Shown: in pieces, positions 1 to 9,421 of the stretch
Position numbering within the stretch: position 1 is the first letter of the stretch
Layout of the letters: each line of letters begins with the position of its first letter
Source: DATMQA01 sp035566895
Lineage (GTDB): Bacteria > Verrucomicrobiota > Verrucomicrobiia > Limisphaerales > UBA8199
DNA length: 34,060 bases
NCBI GenBank assembly: GCA_035566895.1
Contig: DATMQA010000052.1
Coordinates: 1-34,060, forward strand
Direction of reading: 5' to 3'
Program-made: the position numbers and the translations under genes
The notes under the pieces: model-generated
What the model was told of the DNA's origin: nothing
What the model saw: the letters and a program-made list of their open reading frames with translations, nothing else
The model's database searches: none

Positions 1-1413
1 GTGGTCCTGCCTTTCTCCGCGCATTACCGGCAGTTGTTCCGCGAGCATAACCTCGAAGTGGACTCGCTTCGCACTCTCGAGGACCTGCAACGAATTCCCT
101 TCACCTCGAAGGCGGATCTGCTCAACACCACCGAGCAACCACAACGCTTCAAGGACTTCCTCCTGGTCCCGGAGCCCGCCGTTTTGGCGCGGCGCCCCGA
201 GACGCTCCTGCGCGCCCTGGTTCATGGTCGTGCGCGGGTGAAACAGGAGCTCGACTCCGAGTTCCGTCCCATCTTCGTCACCTTCACCACCGGCCGCAGC
301 GCGGACCCCACTCCGTTTTTCTTCACCCAGCGCGATTTGGCAAACCTGGAGACCGCCGCCCGGAGGGTGGTGGAAATCTGTGGGGCGCGCCGCGAAGACC
401 GTTTGCTCAACCTGCTTCCCTTCGCGCCTCATTTGGCGTTCTGGCTCGCACATTACGCGGGGACGGCGGGCGGGGTGCTAATGCTGAGCTCCGGCGGCGG
501 GAAGGTCATGGGCACGGAGGGCAACATCCGCCACATCCGCAAATTCAAACCGGACGCGCTGATCGGCATCCCGACCTTCGTGTATCACCTGCTGCACCAG
601 GCCGTGGAGGAAGGTGTCCGTTGCGAGAACCTCCGGCGCATCGTGCTGGCCGGGGAAAAAGTCACCGACGGTCTGCGCCTGAAGATTGGGGAGTTGGCGG
701 CCGAGTTGGGTGCTTCCCCAGTGGATGTGCTGGCCACCTATGGCTTCACGGAAGCCAAGATGGCCTGGCCCGAATGCCCGTTCCTGCCCGGCCGGCCTTC
801 CGGCGGTTACCACCTCTATCCCGACCTCGGCATCCTCGAGGTCATCCATCCAATGACCGGCGAGGTTCTTCCGCCCGGCCAGCCTGGTGAGTTGGTATTC
901 ACGCCGCTGGATGCCCGCGGCAGCGTGGTGCTGCGCTATCGCACCGGCGACTTCACCGACGGCGGTCTCTCTTACGAGCCCTGCCCCCATTGCGGCCGTT
1001 CGCTGCCGCGGTTGCTGGGCAACATCTCCCGCCGCTCCGAGGTCAAGGAAATGAATCTTGGCAAGCTGAAAGGCACCTTGGTCGATTTCAACGAACTCGA
1101 GCACGTGTTGGACGACGCCCCGGGCATTGGCGCCTGGCAAGTCGAGTTGCGAAAAATCAAAGACGATCCACTGGAATTGGATGAGGTCATCCTTCACGTG
1201 CAAAAAATCAACGGTGCGGACGAGGCCAGGGTGACCCGCGATTTGAGCGAGCGCTGTTCGACTCACCTCGAGCTTCGTCCCAATCGGGTCGTGTTCCACG
1301 ACGCCGAGGAAATGCGTCGCTTGCATGGGGTCGGCTCGCTCCTCAAGGAACAGAAGCTGGTGGATCGGCGGCCCAGCGCACACCCCGCCGAAAAAGCTCA
1401 GGCTGCCGCATGA
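1..1413 (+). CDS. PaaK-type acyl-CoA ligase (AMP-forming), possibly 5'-truncated by the window edge
   Basis: This is an ANL-superfamily ligase of the phenylacetate-CoA ligase/coenzyme F390 synthetase type, which would activate a carboxylic acid to its CoA thioester through an acyl-adenylate. Visible motifs are the phosphate loop FTTGRSADPTP (about residues 95-105), YGFTEA (247-252), the ATP-binding YRTGDF (313-318), and a Cys pair CPHCG (328-332) as seen in PaaK zinc sites. The reading frame begins with GTG at base 1. PaaK proteins usually have some residues before the LPFSAHYRQLF segment, so the true start probably lies outside the window. The stop overlaps the thiolase start (ATGA), so the two are translationally coupled. 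Because beta-oxidation genes follow, the substrate is probably a fatty or aryl acid; this is inferred from context and the exact substrate cannot be read. Confidence 0.85.
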   Translation: MVLPFSAHYRQLFREHNLEVDSLRTLEDLQRIPFTSKADLLNTTEQPQRFKDFLLVPEPAVLARRPETLLRALVHGRARVKQELDSEFRPIFVTFTTGRSADPTPFFFTQRDLANLETAARRVVEICGARREDRLLNLLPFAPHLAFWLAHYAGTAGGVLMLSSGGGKVMGTEGNIRHIRKFKPDALIGIPTFVYHLLHQAVEEGVRCENLRRIVLAGEKVTDGLRLKIGELAAELGASPVDVLATYGFTEAKMAWPECPFLPGRPSGGYHLYPDLGILEVIHPMTGEVLPPGQPGELVFTPLDARGSVVLRYRTGDFTDGGLSYEPCPHCGRSLPRLLGNISRRSEVKEMNLGKLKGTLVDFNELEHVLDDAPGIGAWQVELRKIKDDPLELDEVILHVQKINGADEARVTRDLSERCSTHLELRPNRVVFHDAEEMRRLHGVGSLLKEQKLVDRRPSAHPAEKAQAAA

Positions 1414-2693
1414 AAACCGACCGCCTCGCTATCGTGGACGGAATCCGCACCCCGTTCTGCAAGGCCGGCAGCGAATTGACGTCGATGGCCGCGGATGAAC
1501 TGGGCCGGATCGCTGTCAATGCGCTTTTGACCAGGACCGGGCTGGACCCAGCTTTGGTTGACGAAGTCATCTTTGGCTGCGTGGCGCAACCCGCCGACGC
1601 GACCAACGTGGCCCGGGTGCTCGCTTTGCGGGCCGGCATTCCGGAGGCCGTTCCGGCGCTCACCGTGCAACGCAACTGCGCTTCGGGTTGCGAGGCCGTA
1701 ACCCTTGCCCAGGAAAAGCTGCGCGCCGGCCGCGGCTCCGTTTTCATCGTCGGCGGCACTGAAAGCATGTCCAACATCCCGTTGCTGTTCAAACCAAGCA
1801 CCGCCGAGAAGTTCGGCCGGCTCAACCGGGCCAAACGATTCGGCCAGCGGCTGCAATCGCTCGCCGCTTTTCGCCCTTCGGATTTTCAACCGCGCGTGGG
1901 TCTGCTCCTTGGCCTGACCGATCCCGTCTGCGGGCTCAACATGGGCGACACCGCCGAGTTGCTGGCCCGCGAATATGGCGTGACCCGCGCCGCTCAGGAC
2001 GAATTCGCCCTCAAGTCGCACCAGCGCGCCATCGCTGCGCGCGACAAACTCGCCGAAGAAATCTGTCCGGCTTTTCAGGTGCGCACGGCTGCGGCCGTCA
2101 CCAGCGACAACGGCCCGCGCGAGAATCAATCCCTCGAAGCGCTGACAAAGCTCAAACCGGTCTTCGACCGAAGGACCGGCACCGTTACGGCCGGTAACGC
2201 CTCGCAAATCACGGACGGCGCCGTGGCACTCCTGGTAATGTCCGAGCAGCGGGCTGCCGAACTCGGCTTCACACCCCTGGGCACGCTGGCCGGCTACGCT
2301 TACGCCGGGTGCGACCCGTCGCGCATGGGGCTTGGCCCGGCGTTCGCGATCGCCCAGGCCGAGGCGCGAACCGGCTTCACCCTCGCGGATGCCGACCTCA
2401 TCGAGCTCAACGAAGCTTTCGCCGCCCAAACCCTCGCCGTCTTGAAGTCCGCGCAATCCGGCCAGTTCGCCCGCAAATTCCTGGGCCGGGACCGCCCGCT
2501 CGGAGAGATTCCCATGGAAAAACTGAACGTGAATGGCGGTGGAATCGCCCTGGGCCACCCGGTGGGCGCCACCGGCGCCCGCCTAGTCCTGGCCAGCCTC
2601 AAAGAGCTGCAGCGGCGCAAGGCCAAACGGGCCTTGATAACGCTTTGTGTGGGCGGTGGCCAGGGTGCTGCATTGTGGGTGGAAAGGAACTGA
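1410..2693 (+). CDS. fadI: Acetyl-CoA acyltransferase (thiolase), FadI-like
   Basis: This thiolase of 427 residues would cleave 3-ketoacyl-CoA with CoA, the last step of each beta-oxidation cycle. The nucleophilic cysteine is Cys90 in NCASGCEAV, the C-terminal active-site segments are GHPVGATGARL and CVGGGQGA, and NEAFAAQ gives the third conserved block. The length and the FGCVAQPADATNVAR region fit the FadI/trifunctional-beta branch better than short biosynthetic acetoacetyl-CoA thiolases. Its ATG overlaps the ligase stop by ATGA, and the FadJ-like partner follows after a long palindrome. The gene symbol is by family resemblance only. Confidence 0.9.
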   Translation: MKTDRLAIVDGIRTPFCKAGSELTSMAADELGRIAVNALLTRTGLDPALVDEVIFGCVAQPADATNVARVLALRAGIPEAVPALTVQRNCASGCEAVTLAQEKLRAGRGSVFIVGGTESMSNIPLLFKPSTAEKFGRLNRAKRFGQRLQSLAAFRPSDFQPRVGLLLGLTDPVCGLNMGDTAELLAREYGVTRAAQDEFALKSHQRAIAARDKLAEEICPAFQVRTAAAVTSDNGPRENQSLEALTKLKPVFDRRTGTVTAGNASQITDGAVALLVMSEQRAAELGFTPLGTLAGYAYAGCDPSRMGLGPAFAIAQAEARTGFTLADADLIELNEAFAAQTLAVLKSAQSGQFARKFLGRDRPLGEIPMEKLNVNGGGIALGHPVGATGARLVLASLKELQRRKAKRALITLCVGGGQGAALWVERN

Positions 2694-2697
2694 CATG

Positions 2698-2823
2698 AAA
2701 CACCAATCACCAAACACCAAACACCAGAGAAACATCAAATCTCAAACTCCAATCTCGCCACGCGAGTTTTGGAGTTTGGAGTTTGGAGTTTTCCTGGTGT
2801 TTGGTGTTTGGTGATTGGTGTTT
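2698..2823. repeat. Long intergenic palindrome made of GTTTGGT/GTTTGGA units
   Basis: The arms 2698-2727 and 2794-2823 are perfect reverse complements over 30 bp. The interior continues as an imperfect hairpin with a CTCG/CGAG apex at 2754-2766. The right half is built of short iterations (TTTGGAG three times, then TGGTGTT-type units). It fills nearly all of the thiolase-FadJ gap and ends 13 bp before the FadJ ATG, so in mRNA it would form a very stable stem next to the ribosome binding site. It resembles the interspersed short palindromes common in verrucomicrobial genomes; that comparison is from memory. Confidence 0.9.
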
Positions 2824-2836
2824 TTTTGGGGCTGGA

Positions 2837-5011
2837 ATGATCGACACAACAGAAAATATCAGCACTCTCCGTCGGGAACCGTTGGTGGAACCTGCTCCCG
2901 GCGCGTCCCAGCGCACGATTCGGCGGACGGTTCGCGACGACCAAATCTGCGTGCTGACCTTCGACCGGCCCGGCTCGGCCGCCAACATTTTCGACCTCCG
3001 GACTCTCAAGGAACTGGGTGAGGAACTTGAGTTTGTCGCCGGTGCGCCACAGCTCAAGGGGTTGATAATGACCAGCGCCAAACCCTCGATATTCATCGCC
3101 GGGGCCGACCTCGAGATGGTGAGCGCCGCCGCCTCCGTCGAAGACGGGTGCCGGTTGATCGATGCGGGCCAGCAGGTGATGAATCGCCTTGCGTCTCTGC
3201 CGCTCCCCACCGTCGCCGCCATTCACGGCGCTGCCGTCGGCGGCGGTTGCGAACTCTGCCTCGCTTGCGATTACCGCGTCGCTTCGCTCGACCGGGCGAC
3301 GAAAATTGGCCTGCCGGAAATCCAACTCGGCCTCCTGCCGGCCTGGGGCGGCTCGACGCGACTGCCCCGCCTGGTCGGCTTGCCGAAGGCCTTGAACATC
3401 ATCCTTGCCGGCAAGACGCTCGCGGCCAAACCGGCCCTCAAATGCGGGCTCGTGGACGAATTGGCGCCGGCGGAATACCTCGTCGATGTGGCGGTCCGAA
3501 TGATTACCCGCGGAAAAGCGCGGCGCCCGGCCCATTGGCTGGTGAACAATGGCCTCTTCGCGGCCTTTCTCGCCGTTCGCTTGCGCTCACAGTTGCTCAA
3601 AAAGACCCGCGGGAATTACCCTGCCGTGCTCAAAGCTCTCGAGGTGGTCACCCGGGGCATTTCCAAAACGGTCGCGGACTCTCTCCTCTTGGAACGCGAA
3701 GGTATCCTCGAACTCATGCGGACGGACGTCTGCCTCAATCTGATCCGCGTCTTCTTCCTCCAGGAACGCGCCAAAAAACGCAGCCTTCCGGGTGCTGCGC
3801 CAGGCACTGAGCCGAAGCCGATCAAGCGCGCCGCGGTCATTGGTGGTGGCGTCATGGGCGCCGGCATCGCGCAATGGCTTAGCGCGCGGCAATTGCCGGT
3901 CATCCTGCGCGACATCAATGCCGCACAAGTGGCCAAAGGAATGGCGAACATCGCCAAAGTTTACCAGGAGGGAGTCAAACGCCACCTGTTCTCCGCGCGC
4001 GAAGCCCGCGATGGCTTGGACCGTGTGTCTCCCGCACCAACCGAAGTCCCGCTGCGCCGGGTTGACCTCGTCATCGAAGCCGCCGTCGAAAATTTCGATC
4101 TGAAGAAGAAGATTTTCCAGCGCCTGGACGAACTCGCCGGTGACGAAACGCTGCTGGCCACCAATACTTCGGCCCTGCCCATTTCGGACCTCGCCGCTGG
4201 CACGCGGCGGCCCGAACGAGTTTTGGGACTGCATTTTTTCAATCCCGTCCACCGCATGCAACTTGTCGAGGTGATTGCTGCCCGGCAGACCTCGCCGGAA
4301 ACCCTCCAACGCGCGCTCCGCTTCGTGCAGCAAATCGGCAAACTCCCCGTCATCGTCAAAGACAGCCCCGGCTTCCTCGTCAACCGCATCCTGATGCCTT
4401 ACCTCATCGAGGCCGGAAACCTTTTCGAGGCGGGCGCTGGCGTCACTGCCCTCGACGAGCCGATGCTCGACTTCGGCATGCCGATGGGGCCGATGCGCTT
4501 GCTGGACGAAGTCGGCGTGGATGTGGCCTTCCATGTGGCTCAGACGCTTGCCACCGCGTATCGCGACCGTATGGTGATGCCCTCGACGCTGAACAAGATG
4601 GTCCACGCCGGCCTCTTGGGACGCAAGAGCGGTGCCGGATTTTATTTGCACTCCAAGGGCAAAGACCCGCGTCCCAATCCGCAGATAACCGCTTATCAAA
4701 CATCCCATGCCGAGCAGCCGTCACCCGTCACGCTCCAGGAACGCATGGTCCTGTTGATGGTCAACGAAGCCGCGCGCTGTCTCGAAGAAGAAGTTGTTAC
4801 CGAGCCGGCGGACGTTGATTTCGCCATGATCATGGGAACGGGCTTCGCGCCGTTTCGGGGCGGGCCCCTCCGTTACGCTGACACACTCGGCGCCGCCAAA
4901 ATCGTCGGCGCGATGGAGTACCTCGTGGACAACGGTGCCGCCCACTTTGCGCCTTGCTCTTTCTTGCGCCGCATGGCGGCTGACGGAAGCAAGTTCTACC
5001 CGTCCAAGTAA
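2837..5011 (+). CDS. fadJ: Fatty acid oxidation complex alpha subunit: enoyl-CoA hydratase / 3-hydroxyacyl-CoA dehydrogenase
   Basis: This bifunctional protein of 724 residues would hydrate enoyl-CoA and oxidise 3-hydroxyacyl-CoA with NAD, working with the upstream thiolase. The N-terminal crotonase domain (about 25-280) has the IAGADLEMV oxyanion region and both catalytic glutamates, in GGGCELCLACD and GLPEIQLGLLPAWGG. The dehydrogenase domain has the Rossmann motif AVIGGGVMGAGIA and the catalytic His in LHFFNPVHRMQLVEV, followed by DSPGFLVNRIL. The ATG at 2837 is preferred because the upstream in-frame ATG (2783) lies inside the palindrome, and a G-rich stretch (GGGG) precedes 2837. The length matches FadJ/FadB. 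The acyl-CoA dehydrogenase starts 8 bp after its stop. Confidence 0.93.
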   Translation: MIDTTENISTLRREPLVEPAPGASQRTIRRTVRDDQICVLTFDRPGSAANIFDLRTLKELGEELEFVAGAPQLKGLIMTSAKPSIFIAGADLEMVSAAASVEDGCRLIDAGQQVMNRLASLPLPTVAAIHGAAVGGGCELCLACDYRVASLDRATKIGLPEIQLGLLPAWGGSTRLPRLVGLPKALNIILAGKTLAAKPALKCGLVDELAPAEYLVDVAVRMITRGKARRPAHWLVNNGLFAAFLAVRLRSQLLKKTRGNYPAVLKALEVVTRGISKTVADSLLLEREGILELMRTDVCLNLIRVFFLQERAKKRSLPGAAPGTEPKPIKRAAVIGGGVMGAGIAQWLSARQLPVILRDINAAQVAKGMANIAKVYQEGVKRHLFSAREARDGLDRVSPAPTEVPLRRVDLVIEAAVENFDLKKKIFQRLDELAGDETLLATNTSALPISDLAAGTRRPERVLGLHFFNPVHRMQLVEVIAARQTSPETLQRALRFVQQIGKLPVIVKDSPGFLVNRILMPYLIEAGNLFEAGAGVTALDEPMLDFGMPMGPMRLLDEVGVDVAFHVAQTLATAYRDRMVMPSTLNKMVHAGLLGRKSGAGFYLHSKGKDPRPNPQITAYQTSHAEQPSPVTLQERMVLLMVNEAARCLEEEVVTEPADVDFAMIMGTGFAPFRGGPLRYADTLGAAKIVGAMEYLVDNGAAHFAPCSFLRRMAADGSKFYPSK

Positions 5012-5018
5012 GCACTTT

Positions 5019-6902
5019 ATGGTCGAAACCAAGCCGCCACCCAGCCAGCCCCGCACCACATCCCCTGCCGAAGAGCCGCGCCCTCTCATCGACACCTCCA
5101 AAATGTCCGCCGGCCAGCGCGCCGCCCTCGAGTTGACCGAAGCTGCGCGCGAGCTGTCGCGCGAATCAACATTTGTCAGCGGGCTGTTCATGGGCCGGTT
5201 CGACTTGCCCGGGCTCCGCCCCTTTCCGCAGCAAAGTGCGGCCGACCGGAAGAAAGGCGATGAGTTTCTCGGGCGCCTGGAAGCCCTGCTGCGCACAAAA
5301 GTCGCTCCGGATGAAATCGATCGCACCGGTGAAATCCCGCCGGTGGTCTTCGAAGAACTGGCGAAGCTCGGCGCCTTCGGGATCAAGATTGCCCCGGAAT
5401 ATGGCGGCCTGGGCCTTTCTCAAACCAATTATTGTCGCGCCGCGATGTTGCTCGCCGGTTGGTGCGGGAACCTGACCGCGTTGGTCTCGGCGCATCAATC
5501 CATCGGCGTGCCGCAGCCGCTCATTCTGTTCGGGACCGAGGAGCAAAAGCGCAAGTACTTGCCTCGCGTCGCTCGCGGCGAAATCTCCGCCTTCGCCCTC
5601 ACCGAGGAAAGCGCCGGTTCGGATCCGGCGACCATGCAGACCCACGCCGAGCCTACCCCGGACGGAAAGTTTTTCGTGCTCAACGGAAAGAAACTGTGGT
5701 GCACCAATGGCACCAAAGCCGGTTTGCTCGTCGTCATGGCCAAAACGCCCCCTAAGATCACCGCTGGCAAATCCAAAGACCAAATCACCGCGTTCATCGT
5801 CGAAGTCAACTCGCCCGGCGTGGAAGTCACCCACCGTTGCCGGTTCATGGGCTTAAAGGCCCTCTACAACGGCGTGATCGAGTTCAACCAGGTGCGCGTG
5901 CCGCGCGAGAATATTCTGCTGGCGGAAGGCAAGGGGCTTCGAGTCGCGCTGACCACTCTGAACACCGGCCGGCTGACGCTGCCAGCCGCCTGCGTCGGGC
6001 TGGCCAAACGCTGCCTCGAAATTACCCGTCAATGGGCCGGTGACCGCGTGCAATGGGGCGCGCCGATCGGCAAGCACGCCGCCATCGCCGACAAGCTCGC
6101 CCGCATGGCCGCCAACACCTTTGCCATGGAATCAATGGTCTTGCTCGCCGCCAGCCCGGTGGATCGCGACAAACACGCCGACGTCCGCCTCGAAGCCGCC
6201 CTGTGCAAACTGTGGGCCACTGAACAAACTTGGACCATTGTCAATGATGCCGTCCAAATTCGCGGTGGGCGTGGCTACGAAACCGCGGCGTCTCTCCAGG
6301 CCCGCGGGGAAGAGCCGGTCCCCCTCGAGCGGTTCCTCCGCGATTGCCGCATCAACACCATTTTTGAGGGTTCCAGCGAAATCATGCGCCTGTTCATCGC
6401 CCGCGAGGCGCTCGACCCGCACCTCAAGGTGAGCGCCGCGGTTCTCAACTCCAGGCTGCCCCTGACGCAGCGCCTGCGGGCCGCCGCCGCTGCCGCGTTC
6501 TTCTACGCTAAATGGTATCCCAAGCTATGGCTGCCCTCATTTAACTCATTTAACTCCTCACGCCTGGCCTGCCACCTCCGTTACGCCGCTCGAACCAGCC
6601 GCAGGCTCGCCCGAACGCTTTTCGCTGCCATGCTTCGCCACGGCCCGAAACTCGAACGCGAGCAACTCCTCCTCGGCCGCCTCGTGGACATCGGCACTGA
6701 GCTGTTCGCCATCACCGCCACCTGTTTGCGGGCCGAGGCGCTTGCCCAGGCCCCCGCCCCGGACCCGGTGACCGCCGAACTGCTTCCCTTTGCCGACTAC
6801 TTTTGCCAAACCTCGCGCCTGCGCATCGAGGAAAAGTTTCGCGAGCTCCGCCGCAACGCCGACCGCTCCGGTTACCGCCTCGCCCAGAAACTAATCCGGT
6901 GA
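5019..6902 (+). CDS. Acyl-CoA dehydrogenase, VLCAD/ACAD9-like
   Basis: This FAD flavoprotein of 627 residues would introduce the first double bond into acyl-CoA. The long C-terminal extension after the core fits the very-long-chain (ACADVL/ACAD9) branch rather than the 380-residue short-chain enzymes. Visible are FALTEESAGSDPA (substrate/FAD region), GGRGYE, and the IFEGSSEI segment that holds the catalytic Glu in VLCAD. The N-terminal ~50 residues are Pro/Ser/Glu-rich and poorly conserved. The ATG at 5019, 8 bp after the FadJ stop, is chosen because the longer frame from 4935 would overlap FadJ by 77 bp. It completes the beta-oxidation operon; no electron-transfer flavoprotein gene is in the window. 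Confidence 0.92.
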   Translation: MVETKPPPSQPRTTSPAEEPRPLIDTSKMSAGQRAALELTEAARELSRESTFVSGLFMGRFDLPGLRPFPQQSAADRKKGDEFLGRLEALLRTKVAPDEIDRTGEIPPVVFEELAKLGAFGIKIAPEYGGLGLSQTNYCRAAMLLAGWCGNLTALVSAHQSIGVPQPLILFGTEEQKRKYLPRVARGEISAFALTEESAGSDPATMQTHAEPTPDGKFFVLNGKKLWCTNGTKAGLLVVMAKTPPKITAGKSKDQITAFIVEVNSPGVEVTHRCRFMGLKALYNGVIEFNQVRVPRENILLAEGKGLRVALTTLNTGRLTLPAACVGLAKRCLEITRQWAGDRVQWGAPIGKHAAIADKLARMAANTFAMESMVLLAASPVDRDKHADVRLEAALCKLWATEQTWTIVNDAVQIRGGRGYETAASLQARGEEPVPLERFLRDCRINTIFEGSSEIMRLFIAREALDPHLKVSAAVLNSRLPLTQRLRAAAAAAFFYAKWYPKLWLPSFNSFNSSRLACHLRYAARTSRRLARTLFAAMLRHGPKLEREQLLLGRLVDIGTELFAITATCLRAEALAQAPAPDPVTAELLPFADYFCQTSRLRIEEKFRELRRNADRSGYRLAQKLIR

Positions 6903-6931
6903 AGCGATCGTCATCAAACCGTGTGCTTCCC

Positions 6932-7846
6932 TCACGCGGTTCCGAACATCGCCTTCCAATTCTCCAGGCATTTCTTCGCCGTTTCAAATTCCGGGAACCG
7001 GCTGCCTTCCTGTTCGATCAGAAAATACTCGGCGCCACCAACGGATTCCGCCGTGGCCAAAAGCTCTTTCCAGGGCGTCACGCCTTCGCCGAATAAAACG
7101 CGATACCCTTTCTCGTCCGCGCGCGTGCCCGGCGCCCAATCTTTGAGGTGCATGACTTTAATTCGACCGGGGTTGGCCTTGACCCAGGCCACCGGGTCCG
7201 CGCCGGCTTCCTCGCAGGTGCCAACATCCAACTGCATCACAAATTCCTTGGGCGTGTTGGCCGCGATGACTTCGAGGATGCGCTGGCCGTTTTCCAATTT
7301 GGCCCATTCGGCCTGGTGATTGTGATAGCCGGCGCTCAATCCATGCGGTTTCAATTGTTCCACCGCGGTGGTGAGCTTCTCAGACAGGCCTTTCCACCCT
7401 TCAACTCCGTTGATGCGGCCCGGTGCGCTGGCCAGGACGATATATCGCGTGCCAAGAATTTGGTTCAGTTCGATGGCGTGGGCCAGGTTGTCTCCCGGAG
7501 TAAACGACTCGAAACCGTTGTGCGTCGAGTAACAGCGAAGATCAAGGTCGTCCATTTGCGCGCGGACTTCCTTGGCATAAACCGGGGTCCACTTGAAGTA
7601 GGGCGAGTAGAACTCGACCACTTCGTAGCCGAACTTCGCCACCGTCTTCAGCGTATTAGGCAGATCGCGCCCCAGTTCGCCGCGAACGGAATAGAGCTCC
7701 AGGCCGATGGGGCGCCGCTTGGTTTTGGCAGGCTCCGCCGGCTCAGCCGCTGAGTCGCCGGCGGAAACCCGCGCGGCGATGGCAGCCGGCAAGACTGCGG
7801 AAATCGCGAGGAAGTTGCGTCGGGAAAGTGAAAGCGGATTTTTCAT
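6932..7846 (-). CDS. Exported sugar phosphate isomerase/epimerase-like TIM-barrel protein
   Basis: This protein of 304 residues belongs to the AP endonuclease 2/xylose isomerase-like TIM-barrel superfamily. The N-terminus SRRNFLAISAVLPAAIAARVSA is a twin-arginine-type signal. Barrel landmarks include IGLELYSVR, YHNHQAEW (metal-ligand strand), MQLDVGTCEEAGADP and KVMHLKDW. Such proteins accompany DUF1501/PSD1 genes in Verrucomicrobiota and Planctomycetes and are thought to act on sugars, but the substrate is unknown. The ATG at 7846 is chosen because the Tat signal starts there; an upstream in-frame ATG at 7939 would add 31 unlike residues. It lies 93 bp downstream of the DUF1501 gene and converges with the fatty-acid operon across only 29 bp, with no obvious terminator between. 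Confidence 0.88.
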   Translation of the reverse strand: MKNPLSLSRRNFLAISAVLPAAIAARVSAGDSAAEPAEPAKTKRRPIGLELYSVRGELGRDLPNTLKTVAKFGYEVVEFYSPYFKWTPVYAKEVRAQMDDLDLRCYSTHNGFESFTPGDNLAHAIELNQILGTRYIVLASAPGRINGVEGWKGLSEKLTTAVEQLKPHGLSAGYHNHQAEWAKLENGQRILEVIAANTPKEFVMQLDVGTCEEAGADPVAWVKANPGRIKVMHLKDWAPGTRADEKGYRVLFGEGVTPWKELLATAESVGGAEYFLIEQEGSRFPEFETAKKCLENWKAMFGTA

Positions 7847-7939
7847 AATGGTTAAGAGCGCGGAACGTTGTTGTTCGTCCGCAATCTCCGGAGAATGCGG
7901 TTTAGCCAATACGGTTCGCAAGCCCAGGTGCGGCTGCAA

Positions 7940-9421
7940 TCACGCCAGGATATCCTCGACCACGCGGCCGGACACGTCGGTGAGCCGGAAGCGGCGGCCC
8001 TGGTACTTGAAGGTCAGTTGTTCGTGATCGATGCCCAGCAGGCGCAACAGTGTGGCGTGGAAGTCATGCACGTGAACGGGGTTCTTGACGACGTTGTAGC
8101 CGAACTCATCGGTCTCACCATACAGCAGACCCGGCTTGACCCCGCCGCCCGCCATCCACGTCGTGAAACAGCGCGGGTGATGGTCGCGGCCATAATCGGT
8201 GCTGGTCAGTTTGCCTTGGGAATAGTTGGTGCGGCCAAACTCGCCGCCCCAAATCACTAGGGTATCATCGAGGAGCCCACGCTGTTTCAGGTCGGTGATT
8301 AGCGCGGCGGAGGCCTGGTCGGTTTCCTGGCATTGAGTGGCAATGCCTTTAGGCAGGTTGCCGTGCTGGTCCCAGCCCTGGTGATAGAGCTGGACGAATT
8401 TCACGCCGCGCTCGGCGAGGCGGCGAGCCAGAAGACAATTGGCGGCAAACGTTCCCGGCTTCCTGGCGTCGGGCCCATAAAGTTCAAACGTGGCCGCGGG
8501 CTCTTTCGAGGTATCGACCACGTCCGGCACGGAAGATTGGAGGCGGAAAGCCATCTCGTATTGTTGGATGCGCGCATCCAGGCCCGGGTCTGCAAGCTGG
8601 TCTTTTTGAAGCCGGTTCAACTCGCGGAGGCGGTCGAGCACGAGCCGGCGGCTCTCGCCAGAAATGCCGGCTGGGTTGCCGAGGTAAAGGACCGGTTCTT
8701 TGCCGGAGCGGAACTGAACGCCTTGAAATTCGGAGGGCAGAAAGCCGCTGCCCCAAAGACGCGAGTAAAGGGGCTGGTCCACTTTGCCTGGGGTAATCAG
8801 CACGACAAAGGCTGGAAGGTTTTCGTTGTCGCTGCCCAGGCCGTAATTGAGCCAGGCGCCGATGCTGGGCCGGCCGGACAGCTCGGAGCCGGTCTGCATG
8901 AAGGTAATCGCCGGATCATGATTGATCGCCTCCGTGTACATCGACCGCACAATGCACAGCTCATCCACGATCTTTGCCGTGTGCGGCAGCAATTCGCTTA
9001 CCCAGGCGCCGATTTTGCCTTGTTGCTGAAATTTGAAGATCGACCCCGCGAGCGGCAACGTAGCCTGGTTGCCCGACATGCCCGTGAGCCGTTGGCCCAT
9101 GCGGACCGACTCGGGCAGGTTCTCCCCGTTCCGCTGGTTGAGCAGCGGCTTGTAGTCGAAAGTCTCGAGCTGGGACGGCCCGCCGGCCATGAAGAGGTAG
9201 ATGACGCGCCTGGCTTTCGGCGGGAAATGGGGTGCGCCCAGGATGCCACCGTGGGAAGCGCCCGCGGCGGAGCTCGCCACCGCGCGCCCGCTCCCGATCA
9301 GATGTGCCAGGGCTATGCCCCCGAGACCCATGCCGAAGCGGTTGAGGAAATGCCTGCGGCTCAGACCCTGCATTGGTAACGGCCCGGTGCAAAGGCGATT
9401 GGGTTGATTTGGATTATTCAT
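7940..9421 (-). CDS. DUF1501 family protein (Tat-exported, sulfatase-like fold)
   Basis: This protein of 493 residues begins with a Tat-type signal (LSRRHFLNRFGMGLGGIALAHL). It carries the DUF1501 signatures FMAGGPSQLETFDYKP, WDQHGNLPKG, WGGEFGRT and GRDHHPRCFTTWMAGGGVK near the C-terminus. The family is abundant in Planctomycetes and Verrucomicrobiota and is related to alkaline phosphatase/sulfatase folds, but its biochemical activity is not established. Its ATG overlaps the stop of the upstream PSD1 gene by ATGA. That pairing, large cytochrome-domain protein then DUF1501, is the standard arrangement, so the two products probably work together in the periplasm. Confidence 0.95.
   Translation of the reverse strand: MNNPNQPNRLCTGPLPMQGLSRRHFLNRFGMGLGGIALAHLIGSGRAVASSAAGASHGGILGAPHFPPKARRVIYLFMAGGPSQLETFDYKPLLNQRNGENLPESVRMGQRLTGMSGNQATLPLAGSIFKFQQQGKIGAWVSELLPHTAKIVDELCIVRSMYTEAINHDPAITFMQTGSELSGRPSIGAWLNYGLGSDNENLPAFVVLITPGKVDQPLYSRLWGSGFLPSEFQGVQFRSGKEPVLYLGNPAGISGESRRLVLDRLRELNRLQKDQLADPGLDARIQQYEMAFRLQSSVPDVVDTSKEPAATFELYGPDARKPGTFAANCLLARRLAERGVKFVQLYHQGWDQHGNLPKGIATQCQETDQASAALITDLKQRGLLDDTLVIWGGEFGRTNYSQGKLTSTDYGRDHHPRCFTTWMAGGGVKPGLLYGETDEFGYNVVKNPVHVHDFHATLLRLLGIDHEQLTFKYQGRRFRLTDVSGRVVEDILA

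Noticed and set aside
478..1383. Long minus-strand frame of 301 codons
   Set aside because: It is antisense to the acyl-CoA ligase in a GC-rich region where such shadow frames are common, and it has no recognisable domain.
2754..2766. 13-mer CTCGCCACGCGAG shared (inverted) with 33401-33413 as a functional link
   Set aside because: A 13-bp match is expected by chance several times in 34 kb of both strands, and it is a self-complementary GC-rich hairpin tip.
3587..4708. Long minus-strand frame of 373 codons
   Set aside because: Antisense to clearly conserved FadJ coding sequence; its translation is low-complexity with no family features.
8333..9379. Long plus-strand frame of 348 codons
   Set aside because: Antisense shadow of the DUF1501 gene, which has unmistakable motifs.
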